A stretch of DNA of 64,000 nt from Arthrobacter sp. AK04 (lineage in GTDB: Bacteria; Actinomycetota; Actinomycetes; Actinomycetales; Micrococcaceae), in contig NZ_JAJOMC010000006.1 in the NCBI RefSeq assembly GCF_021129155.1, positions 1-64,000 on the forward strand, written 5' to 3'. Of the stretch, positions 28,637-37,495 are shown one piece after another. The position numbers and the translations under genes are program-made. How positions within the stretch are numbered: position 1 is the stretch's first letter; each line of letters starts with the position of its first letter. The notes under the pieces were generated by a model that was given only the letters and a program-made list of their open reading frames with translations, was not told where the DNA came from and did no database searches.

Positions 28637-31279
28637 CTATACCTCGTTCCTGATGGGTTCCGGTGTGCCGGGGCGGACCGGGATGGAAGCTCCGATGAGG
28701 ACTTTCCCCTTCTCTTCGGGCGTCGCGGGGCGCATCTGGCCGCGCTCGTCGGGGACGAAGGTGATGGAATCGTCCTTCTGGTCGGGCGCGTTGACGAAGG
28801 AACGGAAGCGGCGCAGCCGCTCGGGGTCCTTCAGGGTGTCTGCCCATTCGTCGATGTAGGTGTCCACGTGCTTGGCCATGGCAGCCTCCAGGTCAGCGGC
28901 GATGCCCAGGGTGTCCTTGACCACCACGTCCTCAACGTGCTTGATGCCGCCGTCGAGCTCTTCCTGCCACCGAGCGGTGCGCTGCAGGCGGTCGGCGGTG
29001 CGGATGTAGTACATGAAGTAGCGGTCGATGTATTTGATCAGCGTTTCGTCGTCGAGGTCCTTGGCGAGCAGCTGGGCGTGGGCCGGCGTGGCGCCGCCGT
29101 TGCCGCCGACGTACAGGTTCCAGCCGTCCGCGGTGGCAATGACGCCCACGTCCTTGCCACGGGCTTCGGCACATTCGCGGGCACAGCCGGACACACCCAT
29201 CTTCAGCTTGTGCGGGCTGCGCAGGCCGCGGTAGCGCAGTTCCAGCTGGATGGCCATGGCCACCGAGTCCTGGACGCCGAAGCGGCACCAGGTGGAACCG
29301 ACGCAGGACTTCACGGTGCGCAGGCTCTTGCCGTAGGCCTGCCCGGACTCGAAACCGGCGTCCACCAGCTCCTTCCAGATCTCGGGCAGCTGCTCCAGGC
29401 GGGCACCGAACATGTCGATCCGCTGGCCGCCGGTGATCTTGGTGTACAGGTTGTACTTTTCGGCGACGGCGGCGATCACGCCGAGCTTCTTGGGGGTGAT
29501 TTCACCGCCGGCGATGCGGGGGACCACCGAGTAGGTGCCGTCCTTCTGCATGTTGGCCAGGGCGCGGTCGTTGGTGTCCTGCAGGGTGCCGCGGCCGGCA
29601 TCCAGGACGTAGGCGCTGTTCTGGCTGGCCAGGATGTTGGCGATGGTGGGCTTGCAGATGTCGCAGCCGGCGCCGGTGCCGTACTTGGCCATGATCTCCT
29701 CGAAGGAGGTCAGTTCCAGGACGCGGATGGCGTCGAAGAGTTCCTGGCGGGACAGCTCGATGTGCTCGCAGAGGGCCTTGGAAACCTCGACGCCGGACTT
29801 GGTGAGCTCGGTTTCGAGCAGCTTCTTGAGCATCGGGACGCAGGAACCGCACTGGGTGCCGGCGCGGGTGCAGCCCTTCAGTTCACCCAGTTCCTGGACG
29901 GGCGCGTCGCCCTCGCAGGCGCCGCAGCCTTTGATGGCGTCGCGGATGCTGCCGGCGGTGACGTTGTTGCAGGAGCAGAGGGTGGCGTCGTCCGGAAGGT
30001 CGGTTTCGGGGGCTTCGCCGCCGCCGGCCGCACTGAGGAATGCACCCGGCTCGGCGGGAAGTTCACGGCCCAGCAGGGGGCGCAGGCTCATGTACGGTGA
30101 AGCGTCGCCCACGAAGATACCGCCCAGGAGGGTCTTGGCGTCGTCTGTGGTGACGATCTTCTGGTACACGCCGCGGGCTGGGTCGGCGTAGACGATTTCG
30201 AGGGCGTGCTCGGTTTTGGCGAAGGCGTCACCGAAGCTGGCGACGTCCACTCCGGACAGCTTGAGCTTGGTGGCGGTGTCGAAGCCGGGGAAGGTGGCGT
30301 CGCCGCCGTGGAGGCGGTCGGCAACGATTTCGGCCATGGTGTTGGCCGGGGCAACCAGACCCAGGCACATGCCGCCGAAGTTGGCCACTTCACCGATGGC
30401 CCAAATACCGTCCACCTCGGTGGCGCAGTAGTCGTTGATGACCACGCCGCCGCGCTGGCCCAGTGAGAAGACCTGCTCTTCGCCTTCGGCGGCGCGGAAG
30501 AGTTCGTCGCGGGGCCGGACGCCGATGGCCACGATGACCATGTCCGCTTCGATGATGCGGCCGTCCGCCATGAGCACGCCGGTGACCTGGCCGTCGTCGT
30601 CGGACAGAACCTCGGACGGGAAGACGCCGCCGTGGACTTCGAAGCCCTTGGCCTTGATGAGGCGCCCCATTGCCTGGCCGGCGCCCTCGTCGAGCTGGGT
30701 GGCCATGAGCCACTGTGAACCGTCGATGACGATCGGGTTGGCACCGAGCTGCTCCGTGCCGGCGGCCGATTCGAGGCCAAGGAGGCCGCCACCGATGGTG
30801 ACTGCGTTGACCTTGCGGCCCAGCTTCTCTTTCAGCCCGGCGATGGCCTGGTTAATGGCCCAGACGTCTTCAAGCGTGCGGTAGACGTGCGTGTGCTCGG
30901 CGCCGGGGATGGGCAGGCGGGCGGCGTTCGAACCGGTGGCCACCACCAGTTCGTCGTACCCGAAGGTGTTGCCGGCGGCGGTCTCCACGGTTTTGGCTCC
31001 GGCGTTGATCCTGATGACCCGCTCGCCGGTCTTGAGCTCCAGGGAAGGGTGGTCCCACATGGAGGCAGTGCCCAGCGTAAGGTCCACGTCCTTGTCCGTG
31101 AGCGCCTTGGACAGGGCAACACGGTCGTAGGGAAGGTGGACTTCCTCAGTGAGGACCGTGACATGCCAGCCGTCGAGGCCACGGGCATGCATTGCGTCCG
31201 CAAAACGGTGGGCCGCGGGGCCGCCGCCGGCGACGACGATGCGGCGCGGAGTCTCTGTGCTTGAAGTCTGTTCGGTCAC
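28637..31279 (-). CDS. nirB: nitrite reductase (NADH) large subunit
   Basis: 880 aa; reduces nitrite to ammonium in the cytoplasm. Order: FAD/NADH domain (RRIVVAGGGPAAHRFADAM; PYDRVALSK; GGGLLGLESA; GIWAIGEVANF), BFD-like [2Fe-2S] regions (CSCNNVTAGSIRDAI ... GTQCGSCVPML), then the ferredoxin-like and siroheme/[4Fe-4S] region with CVGSTWC and GCARECAEA (C-x5-C and C-x3-C). GTG 31279 start. First gene of a minus-strand run with cobA, hemD and the short FAD protein; promoter with a GlnR-like box upstream. Confidence 0.96.
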   Translation of the reverse strand: MTEQTSSTETPRRIVVAGGGPAAHRFADAMHARGLDGWHVTVLTEEVHLPYDRVALSKALTDKDVDLTLGTASMWDHPSLELKTGERVIRINAGAKTVETAAGNTFGYDELVVATGSNAARLPIPGAEHTHVYRTLEDVWAINQAIAGLKEKLGRKVNAVTIGGGLLGLESAAGTEQLGANPIVIDGSQWLMATQLDEGAGQAMGRLIKAKGFEVHGGVFPSEVLSDDDGQVTGVLMADGRIIEADMVIVAIGVRPRDELFRAAEGEEQVFSLGQRGGVVINDYCATEVDGIWAIGEVANFGGMCLGLVAPANTMAEIVADRLHGGDATFPGFDTATKLKLSGVDVASFGDAFAKTEHALEIVYADPARGVYQKIVTTDDAKTLLGGIFVGDASPYMSLRPLLGRELPAEPGAFLSAAGGGEAPETDLPDDATLCSCNNVTAGSIRDAIKGCGACEGDAPVQELGELKGCTRAGTQCGSCVPMLKKLLETELTKSGVEVSKALCEHIELSRQELFDAIRVLELTSFEEIMAKYGTGAGCDICKPTIANILASQNSAYVLDAGRGTLQDTNDRALANMQKDGTYSVVPRIAGGEITPKKLGVIAAVAEKYNLYTKITGGQRIDMFGARLEQLPEIWKELVDAGFESGQAYGKSLRTVKSCVGSTWCRFGVQDSVAMAIQLELRYRGLRSPHKLKMGVSGCARECAEARGKDVGVIATADGWNLYVGGNGGATPAHAQLLAKDLDDETLIKYIDRYFMYYIRTADRLQRTARWQEELDGGIKHVEDVVVKDTLGIAADLEAAMAKHVDTYIDEWADTLKDPERLRRFRSFVNAPDQKDDSITFVPDERGQMRPATPEEKGKVLIGASIPVRPGTPEPIRNEV

Positions 31280-31339
31280 TGATGGCCTTTCGCATGGGCC
31301 GCAGTGGAACTGCAGCCTTCTCTGTCGAGCTGTCCATCC

Positions 31340-31393
31340 AGACTAGGGAGACGCAGTTTCGCTTCAGTTTCCCAATTGTTTCGTCAACTTAAC
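31340..31393 (-). promoter_or_regulatory. nirB promoter with GlnR-like box
   Basis: Minus strand: GTTAA-n6-GAAAC-n6-GAAAC-n6-GAAAC (31393 to 31356), exactly 11-bp periodic, then 10 nt and a TAGTCT -10 (31345-31340). The actinobacterial GlnR consensus is gTnAC-n6-GaAAC repeated. The leader to the GTG start would be about 55 nt. The narK promoter has the same arrangement. Confidence 0.65.
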
Positions 31394-31549
31394 TTCTGCA
31401 TCACGAACGCATTTCCGGCCGTGTGAGGTGTCTTTTACGCGCCGGACACATTCGCTGCACGCCGCTGAAACACCCGGAGCCTAGCGTGGTTCACGGCTGC
31501 AAAGGCGGCCCACTGAGAAGGATTACACGCACAGGGAGAGGAGCCGGAC

Positions 31550-31936
31550 ATGACGGCAACACTGGAACTTGGGGCACTCGAAGCCGGCCTCGACGAGGCG
31601 GTATCCGGGATCACGGGCGGCTGGCACAGCGTTTGCCCGGTGGAGGACCTGGAAATCGCCTGGGGCGAGGCAGCCCTGGTTGCGGGACGCCAGATTGCCC
31701 TCTTCCGCACCGGTGCCACCGAAGTTTTCGCGGTTGCACACGAGGACCCCGCCACCGGAGCCCATGTCATGGCGCGCGGAATCCTCGGCTCCCGGGGCGA
31801 GCGCCCCACCATCGCGTCGCCGCTGCACAAAGAGGTCTACGACCTTGAAACCGGTGAATGCTTCAGCACCCCGGGCCTGGCCATTGCAACGTTCCGCACC
31901 CGCATCAGCGACGGCATCGTGGAGATTGAGCTGTAG
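31550..31936 (+). CDS. nirD: nitrite reductase (NADH) small subunit
   Basis: 128 aa Rieske-fold protein of the NirD type. It has QIALFRTGATEVFAVAHEDPATG, ARGILGSRGERPTIASPLHKEVYDLETGECF and IVEIEL at the end. Like other NirD proteins it lacks the Cys-His cluster ligands. GGAGAGGAG precedes the ATG. Unusually it is divergent from nirB rather than following it, sharing the 270-bp control region. Confidence 0.9.
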   Translation: MTATLELGALEAGLDEAVSGITGGWHSVCPVEDLEIAWGEAALVAGRQIALFRTGATEVFAVAHEDPATGAHVMARGILGSRGERPTIASPLHKEVYDLETGECFSTPGLAIATFRTRISDGIVEIEL

Positions 31937-31942
31937 CGGCGG

Positions 31943-33703
31943 CTAAAGCCCCAGCGCTTCGCTGACGTCGCGGAGCACCTCATCCAGCGCTGCCCGCGCC
32001 GCCTGCCGGGCGGCGGGAAGCTCCGCGGCGGAACCCACGTGCTGGATCACCTCGAGGTAGCACTTGAGCTTCGGCTCGGTGCCGCTCGGACGGATGATCA
32101 CGCGCGTCAGGTCCCGGGTGACGTACAGCAGCCCGTCCGTGGGCGGCAGCTGGTCAGTGCCCTCGGCCAGGTCCGTGTAAACCTCGACGGCGGATGATCC
32201 GAAGGTTTCCGGCGGGGAGACCCTGAGCCGGTTCATCATCGCGTCCAGGAGCCCCAGGTCCGCAACCCGGATGCTGAGCTGGTCGCTGGCGTGCAGGCCG
32301 TGCTGCAGGTAAAGCTCGTCCAGGGTGTCAAAGACAGTCTTGCCGTCAGCCTTGGCCGCTGCCGCCAGTTCTGCGATCAGCAGGGCAGCCGAAATCCCGT
32401 CCTTGTCCCGCACCAGATCCGGCGCCACACAGTAGCCCAGGGCTTCCTCGTAGCCGTACACCAGTCCGGGAACCCGGGAAATCCACTTGAACCCGGTCAG
32501 TGTCTCCTGGTGGACATAGCCGGCTGCTGTGGCGATGCGGGCAAGCAGCCGGGAGGACACGATCGAATTCGCGAACACTCCCTGCGCACCCTCTTCCGTG
32601 CCGGCGTCGTCCTTTGCCTTCCCCGCGGCAATCCGGGCGGCGATGTGCGCTCCCAGGAGTGCACCCACCTCGTCGCCGCGGAGCATCCGCCAGGCGCCGG
32701 TGTCAGGGTCCTTCGCCGCAACAGCCGCCCTGTCGGCGTCGGGATCATTGGCGATCACGATGTCTGCCCCGCGCCGCTCAGCGGACTCCAGCGCCAGGTC
32801 CAGGGCGCCGGGTTCTTCCGGATTGGGGAAGCTGACGGTGGGAAAATCCGGGTCCGGTTCGGCCTGCTCCGCAACCAGGGTGATGTCTTTGAAACCTGCG
32901 GCATTCAGGACCGCCAGCGCGGTCCCGCCGCCCACACCGTGCAGCGGAGTCAGGACGATGCTCAGGTCACGGGCCGGGAACCCGCCGGGCATGGCCAGCG
33001 CAGCTGTGGCACGTTCGTAGTCGGCTGCAATGGACGCGTCCAGGACAGTCCAGCCGGAGGGGGCAAGGGTGATCGATTCCAGCGGCCCCGCCGCATTGAT
33101 CCGGGCGACGATGGCGGCGTCGTAGGGGGTCACGATCTGTGCGCCGTTGCCGTTCTCCGGCACGGCGTGGCGGCCCAGGTACACCTTGTAGCCGTTGTCC
33201 TGCGGCGGGTTGTGGCTGGCGGTCACCATGACCCCGCCGTCGCATTCCAGCGCCCTGACGGCGAAGGCGAGCAGGGGAGTGGGCAGCGCGGCAGGCATCA
33301 GGAACGTTTCTATCCCCGCTGCCGTGAAAATCGCGGCGGTTTCCTCGGCAAAGATGTCCGAGTTGTGCCGGGCGTCGTAGCCGACGACGGCGCGCGGCCG
33401 GGTTCCCGGCGAGGTCTCGCCTACGGCGGACAGGAGGAAGTCCGCCAGGCCGGCGGCGGCCCGCCGCACCACGATCCTGTTCATCCGGTTCGGGCCCGGC
33501 CCCAGCGCCGCGCGAAGCCCCGCCGTGCCGAACTGCAGCGTCCCTCGGAAGCTGTCTTCGAGTTCCTGGCGGGCTGCCGGGACGCCGTTTTCCACCTGCC
33601 CGATCAGCTCGAGGAGGGAGGCCGAGGTCACCGGATCCGGATCTTGGGCAGCCCACGCGCGGGCATCATCGAGCAGGCGGATTTCGGCATCGGAAGACGT
33701 CAT
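31943..33703 (-). CDS. phospho-sugar mutase (phosphoglucomutase/phosphomannomutase family)
   Basis: 586 aa alpha-D-phosphohexomutase. Motifs: catalytic phosphoserine loop VTASHNPPQDNGYK (about residue 160), metal loop DPDADR, sugar loop EEALGYC and phosphate loop RPSGTEPKLKCY. Interconverts hexose-1- and hexose-6-phosphates; the long form with an N-terminal extension is typical for phosphoglucomutase-2-like enzymes. ATG 33703 is preferred over 33709 because TAGCGT lies 7 nt before it (leaderless) and there is no ribosome site. Confidence 0.92.
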   Translation of the reverse strand: MTSSDAEIRLLDDARAWAAQDPDPVTSASLLELIGQVENGVPAARQELEDSFRGTLQFGTAGLRAALGPGPNRMNRIVVRRAAAGLADFLLSAVGETSPGTRPRAVVGYDARHNSDIFAEETAAIFTAAGIETFLMPAALPTPLLAFAVRALECDGGVMVTASHNPPQDNGYKVYLGRHAVPENGNGAQIVTPYDAAIVARINAAGPLESITLAPSGWTVLDASIAADYERATAALAMPGGFPARDLSIVLTPLHGVGGGTALAVLNAAGFKDITLVAEQAEPDPDFPTVSFPNPEEPGALDLALESAERRGADIVIANDPDADRAAVAAKDPDTGAWRMLRGDEVGALLGAHIAARIAAGKAKDDAGTEEGAQGVFANSIVSSRLLARIATAAGYVHQETLTGFKWISRVPGLVYGYEEALGYCVAPDLVRDKDGISAALLIAELAAAAKADGKTVFDTLDELYLQHGLHASDQLSIRVADLGLLDAMMNRLRVSPPETFGSSAVEVYTDLAEGTDQLPPTDGLLYVTRDLTRVIIRPSGTEPKLKCYLEVIQHVGSAAELPAARQAARAALDEVLRDVSEALGL

Positions 33704-33710
33704 GGGCATA

Positions 33711-33716
33711 ACGCTA
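33711..33716 (-). promoter_or_regulatory. -10 element of a leaderless promoter
   Basis: TAGCGT on the minus strand, 7 nt before ATG 33703; no Shine-Dalgarno in between. Confidence 0.6.
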
Positions 33717-33796
33717 TCGTCATTGGCCGGCCACTTCTTCCAACCGCGGCCACTAAACGCCCGTGGGAGGCGCGCCGCAAGTGACCGGCTGCCTGG

Positions 33797-34615
33797 TCAG
33801 AGCCGGGCGATGATCCCGGCCAGCAGCTTCGAAATCCGGGGGCCGGCAGCCTGTCCGGACTCGATGACTTCCTGGTGGCTCAACGGCTGCGGGCTGATGC
33901 CTGCGGCAAGGTTGGTGACCAGTGAAATGCCGAACACCTCCATCCCGGCGTGGCGTCCGGCGATGGCTTCCAGCGCCGTCGACATGCCCACCAGGTCCGC
34001 GCCGATGCGCTTGGCGTACTGCACCTCGGCTGGCGTCTCATAGTGCGGGCCGGGGAACTGGGCGTAGACGCCTTCTTCCAGGGTGGAATCGACTTCCCGG
34101 GCCAGGCCTCGGATCCGGGCAGAGTAGAGATCGGTCAGGTCCACGAACGTGGCGCCCTCAAGCGGCGAGGCGGCGGTGAGGTTGATGTGGTCGCTGATCA
34201 GCACGGGGGTGCCAGGGACCCAGTTTTCTTTCAGCCCTCCGCAGCCGTTCGTCAGCACCAGGGTTTTGCAGCCGGCGGCGGCCGCTGCGCGGATGCCGTG
34301 CACCACCGAACGCACGCCTTTGCCCTCGTAGTAGTGCGTCCTTGCACCCAGGACCAACGCCCGCTTGCCGTCCGTGGTCAGGACCGAGCGGATGGTGCCC
34401 ACGTGTCCTTCCACCGCCGGGGCGTGGAAACCGGGGACCTCGTCGGCGGACAGGGTGGCAGTGGTCTCGCCAATGAGGTCGGCTGCTTCGCCCCAGCCGG
34501 AGCCAAGCACCAGGGCGACGTCGTGGCTGTCCACGCCGGTTTCCTCGGCGATGTAGTCGGCGGCGGCACGCGCGGCGGCGAAAGGATCGGTGTTCAGGAA
34601 GTCAGTTGTACTCAC
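33797..34615 (-). CDS. punA: purine nucleoside phosphorylase
   Basis: 272 aa, trimeric class I PNP family: LVLGSGWG near residue 36, HVGTIRSVLTTDG, GARTHYYEGKG, LTNGCGGL, FPGPHYETPAEV and VGMSTALEAIAGRHAGM with the purine-site Glu/Asn region. Cleaves purine (deoxy)nucleosides with phosphate, supplying (deoxy)ribose-1-phosphate; the phosphohexomutase next to it and DeoC upstream fit a salvage grouping. GTG start with a leaderless promoter. Confidence 0.93.
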   Translation of the reverse strand: MSTTDFLNTDPFAAARAAADYIAEETGVDSHDVALVLGSGWGEAADLIGETTATLSADEVPGFHAPAVEGHVGTIRSVLTTDGKRALVLGARTHYYEGKGVRSVVHGIRAAAAAGCKTLVLTNGCGGLKENWVPGTPVLISDHINLTAASPLEGATFVDLTDLYSARIRGLAREVDSTLEEGVYAQFPGPHYETPAEVQYAKRIGADLVGMSTALEAIAGRHAGMEVFGISLVTNLAAGISPQPLSHQEVIESGQAAGPRISKLLAGIIARL

Positions 34616-34621
34616 AGGTAC

Positions 34622-34627
34622 AAGCTA
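34622..34627 (-). promoter_or_regulatory. -10 element of a leaderless promoter
   Basis: TAGCTT on the minus strand, 6 nt before GTG 34615; no ribosome site. Confidence 0.6.
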
Positions 34628-34721
34628 TCCTGCCGCCCGTGATGCCGCCCACCCCGGGCCGGTTCTCCTCAGAGACCGTTTTCTTTGGCGGTGCGGGGGA
34701 GTTGCAGGAGAATGATTGTTT

Positions 34722-36137
34722 GTGACTACGCATCCAGATTTCAGTTCCCCCCGGATCGCAATCCTGGGAGGTGGTCCCGGCGGGTACGAAGCCGCCATGG
34801 TGGCCGCCTCGCTGGGGGCGCAGGTCACCATCATCGAGCGTGCCGGACTGGGCGGCTCGGCTGTGCTGACCGACGTCGTCCCGTCCAAAACCCTGATCGC
34901 CACCGCGGACCTCATGACGCGCGTAGGCGAGGCGGGCGAGCTGGGCGTGAAGTTCGACGTCGACGGCGGAGACTTTGTGCCCGTGATGCGCGCCGACCTC
35001 AAGCACATCAACGACCGTCTGCTGAACCTTGCCCGCAGCCAGTCCAAGGACATCCACGATGGACTGGAAAACCTGGGAGTGCGGATCATCACCGGATCCG
35101 GCCGCCTGCTGGATGACCGCACCATCGAGGTCCTCACGGCCGAAGGCACCGAAACCGTTGAGGCGGACACCATCCTGCTCGCCGTGGGCGCCCACCCGCG
35201 CGAGCTTCCCACGGCCCGGCCGGACGGCGAACGGATCCTCAACTGGACGCAGATCTACGACCTTGACGAGCTGCCCGAAGACCTGATCGTGGTGGGTTCC
35301 GGTGTCACCGGGGCCGAGTTCGCCTCCGCGTACAACGGACTGGGATCCAAAGTCACGCTGATTTCCAGCCGCGACAGGGTGCTTCCCGGGTCCGATGTGG
35401 ATGCGGCAGTAGTTCTGGAGGAAGTGTTCGAGCGCCGCGGCGTCCGGGTCCTGTCCCGCTCCCGCGCCGAGACCGTGGAACGGACGGACGACGGCGTTGT
35501 GGTCACCCTCAGCGACGGGTCCAAGGTCACCGGCAGCCACTGCCTGCTGTGCCTGGGTTCCATTCCCAACACCGCCGGGATCGGCCTCGAAGAGGCAGGC
35601 GTGGCGGTCAGCGAGAGCGGCCACATCAAGGTGGACGGCGTATCGCGCACCTCAGCCCCCAACATCTACGCCGCCGGTGACTGCACCGGCGTGCTGCCGC
35701 TCGCCTCCGTGGCGGCCATGCAGGGCCGCATCGCGGTGGCGCACTTCATGGGCGACACCGTCACCCCGCTCAAGCTGCACCAGGTGGCATCGAACATCTT
35801 CACCTCCCCGGAAATCGCGAACGTGGGCGTCTCGGAAGCTGAGATCGAGTCCGGCAAGTACCAGGGCGACATCATCAAGCTCTCGCTGCGCAGCAACGCC
35901 CGCGCCAAGATGCGGAACCATAAGGACGGTTTCGTAAAGATCTTCGCCCGCAAGGGTTCCGGCACCGTCATCGGCGGCGTGGTTGTGGGACCGAACGCCT
36001 CAGAGCTGATCTTCCCCATCTCCATCGCGGTGAAGCAAAAGCTGCACGTGGACGACGTCGCCAGCACCTTTACCGTCTACCCCTCCCTGAGCGGATCGAT
36101 TTCCGAGGCGGCGCGGCGCCTGCACGTCCACCTGTAA
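34722..36137 (+). CDS. lpdA: NAD(P)H-quinone dehydrogenase of the LpdA flavoprotein disulfide reductase family
   Basis: About 471 aa. FAD motif ILGGGPGGYEAA, NAD motif VVGSGVTGAEFAS, and a dimerisation domain from about residue 345. The redox-active CxxxxC of lipoamide dehydrogenase is replaced by GGSAVLTDVVPSKT, so it cannot reduce lipoamide; this matches Mycobacterium tuberculosis LpdA (Rv3303c), a NAD(P)H:quinone reductase. GTG 34722 matches the usual N-terminus (TTHPDFSSPRIAILGG); TTG 34716 has better spacing to AGGAG (34706-34710) and is an alternative. Confidence 0.9.
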   Translation: MTTHPDFSSPRIAILGGGPGGYEAAMVAASLGAQVTIIERAGLGGSAVLTDVVPSKTLIATADLMTRVGEAGELGVKFDVDGGDFVPVMRADLKHINDRLLNLARSQSKDIHDGLENLGVRIITGSGRLLDDRTIEVLTAEGTETVEADTILLAVGAHPRELPTARPDGERILNWTQIYDLDELPEDLIVVGSGVTGAEFASAYNGLGSKVTLISSRDRVLPGSDVDAAVVLEEVFERRGVRVLSRSRAETVERTDDGVVVTLSDGSKVTGSHCLLCLGSIPNTAGIGLEEAGVAVSESGHIKVDGVSRTSAPNIYAAGDCTGVLPLASVAAMQGRIAVAHFMGDTVTPLKLHQVASNIFTSPEIANVGVSEAEIESGKYQGDIIKLSLRSNARAKMRNHKDGFVKIFARKGSGTVIGGVVVGPNASELIFPISIAVKQKLHVDDVASTFTVYPSLSGSISEAARRLHVHL

Positions 36138-36174
36138 GGGCCGAAAGGCCCACTGTCCGGCTGTACCCCGTTGC

Positions 36175-36180
36175 TACACT
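36175..36180 (+). promoter_or_regulatory. -10 element of a leaderless promoter for the Lgt-like operon
   Basis: TACACT ends 6 nt before ATG 36187, with no ribosome site. It makes the Lgt-like/radical SAM operon a separate transcription unit from lpdA. Confidence 0.6.
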
Positions 36181-36186
36181 CTGCTC

Positions 36187-36945
36187 ATGACTGGGCTTCC
36201 CTTCGCGGGAAACGGGCTGGTGCATGCCGGCTTTATGGGGCTGGGGATTCTCGCGGCCCTGGTGTTCTACGCCTATGAGAAGCGCCGCCGTGGCCTTACC
36301 GACCCGAGACTGTGGCCTATTGCAGGCTTTGCTGTTGCTTTCGGGGCGATTGGTTCCAGGCTGCTGACGTGGGACCTGTCCCGGGAGGTGTCGCTGGCGG
36401 ACTGGTGGGGCAACGGTGACCGCAGCATCCTTGCCGGCTTGGTCGGGGCATGGTTCGGTGTCCATCTCGGAAAGCGGCTGACTGGGTACCGGGAGAAAAC
36501 CGGTGACCTGCTGGCACCCGCAGTGGCCTTGGCCATGGTCATCGGCCGCGTCGGGTGTCTCCTCACCGAGCTGCCCGGTACGCCGACCGGGGGACCATGG
36601 GGAATCACCCTAACCTCCGGGCAGGCTTTGGTGATCGGCGGGCCGGCCGGGGTGGGGCTTCATCCGTCCTTTGCCTATGAGATCGGGTTCCATCTGGCCG
36701 CTTTTGCGCTCATGTGGCACTTTCGCGACCGCCTGCCCCATCCCGGCGACCTCTTCATCTGCTACGTGGCGTCCTATGCCGTGTTCCGGTTCGGCGTCGA
36801 ATTCGTCCGCGGCAACGAGGTGATCTGGCTGGGGATGAGCCGTCCGCAATGGTTCCTGCTGGCAGTTCTGCCACTCCTGCTCTGGCGGGTGCTGCGGGTA
36901 TTCGAGAAACCACTCCGCCCGACGTTGGAAGGAAGGGTGACATGA
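36187..36945 (+). CDS. Lgt-like membrane transferase with altered active-site residues
   Basis: 252 aa, about seven helices, clearly built like prolipoprotein diacylglyceryl transferase: ILAGLVGAWFGVHLGKR aligns with the HGGLIG region, MVIGRVGCLLTELPG with GRxGNFING, HPSFAYEIGFHL with HPSQLYE, and FRFGVEFVRGN with FRFxVEFFREPD. However the essential His of HGG is absent and the Asn of GRxGN is Cys. Either it modifies a different acceptor or it is non-classical; lipid-headgroup transfer is the inferred chemistry. First gene of the operon ending with the radical SAM enzyme; ATGA overlap with the next gene. Confidence 0.75.
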   Translation: MTGLPFAGNGLVHAGFMGLGILAALVFYAYEKRRRGLTDPRLWPIAGFAVAFGAIGSRLLTWDLSREVSLADWWGNGDRSILAGLVGAWFGVHLGKRLTGYREKTGDLLAPAVALAMVIGRVGCLLTELPGTPTGGPWGITLTSGQALVIGGPAGVGLHPSFAYEIGFHLAAFALMWHFRDRLPHPGDLFICYVASYAVFRFGVEFVRGNEVIWLGMSRPQWFLLAVLPLLLWRVLRVFEKPLRPTLEGRVT

Positions 36946-37304
36946 GTGAGGACATCCCTGATGTTCCCCGGAACCCGCCACCGCCGCCCCATCACGAGGA
37001 GCCACCCCCTGAACCACGACGTGGCTCCATGATGCTCGGATTCCTGCTCGGAGCTGTGGCCCTTTATGCCCTCTATTTCGGAACAACAGCTGGTATTGCT
37101 CCGGATGAAGGCTATAAGACCTTCCTCGCCGGGCCTGCAGCGTTAATACCAATTGGCGTCTATCTGGCGATAGCCGGTGCCCTGGCGATCTGGCCACGCA
37201 CCTCCCGCTGGGGTGCGGGGCTGTTGTTTGGCCTGGGGATCTTCATCCTGCTCGGCGGCGGGATCTGCGTCATGGCCCTCTCCCAGATGAGCAGCCGGAT
37301 ATGA
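36942..37304 (+). CDS. three-helix membrane protein, paralogue A
   Basis: 120 aa: Pro-rich cytoplasmic start (RNPPPPPHHEEPPPEPRR), then three hydrophobic segments (about 31-50, 65-83, 90-112). The last begins PRTSRWGAGLLFGLGIFILL, which is nearly repeated in the paralogues at 37492 and 37847. Start overlaps the Lgt-like stop (ATGA). Family not recognised. Confidence 0.75.
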   Translation: MSEDIPDVPRNPPPPPHHEEPPPEPRRGSMMLGFLLGAVALYALYFGTTAGIAPDEGYKTFLAGPAALIPIGVYLAIAGALAIWPRTSRWGAGLLFGLGIFILLGGGICVMALSQMSSRI

Positions 37305-37495
37305 ATCCGTCACCGTTCTCCTCACGGCAGGCGCTTCCCGACGACCCCGGCCACCCGCGTCGCGGCCACGACGTGTTGCTGGGGATGAGCCGTCCAGAGT
37401 GGCTCCTGCTGCCCATCCCGCCCCTGCTGGTCGGGCGGATCCAGCGGGTATCCGGGAAACCGCTCCGTCCGACGTTGGAGGGGAAAGCCGCGTGA
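37301..37495 (+). pseudogene. chimeric duplication remnant: start of paralogue C joined to the Lgt-like C-terminus
   Basis: 64 codons, open throughout, overlapping A by ATGA and B by GTGA. It begins MNPSP, like paralogue C, and from residue 27 reads LLGMSRPEWLLLPIPPLLVG ... KPLRPTLEG, a copy of the last about 40 residues of the Lgt-like protein (WLGMSRPQWFLL ... KPLRPTLEG). It therefore marks the junction of a tandem duplication. It may still be translated and keep B coupled; a function of the peptide itself is doubtful. Confidence 0.75.
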
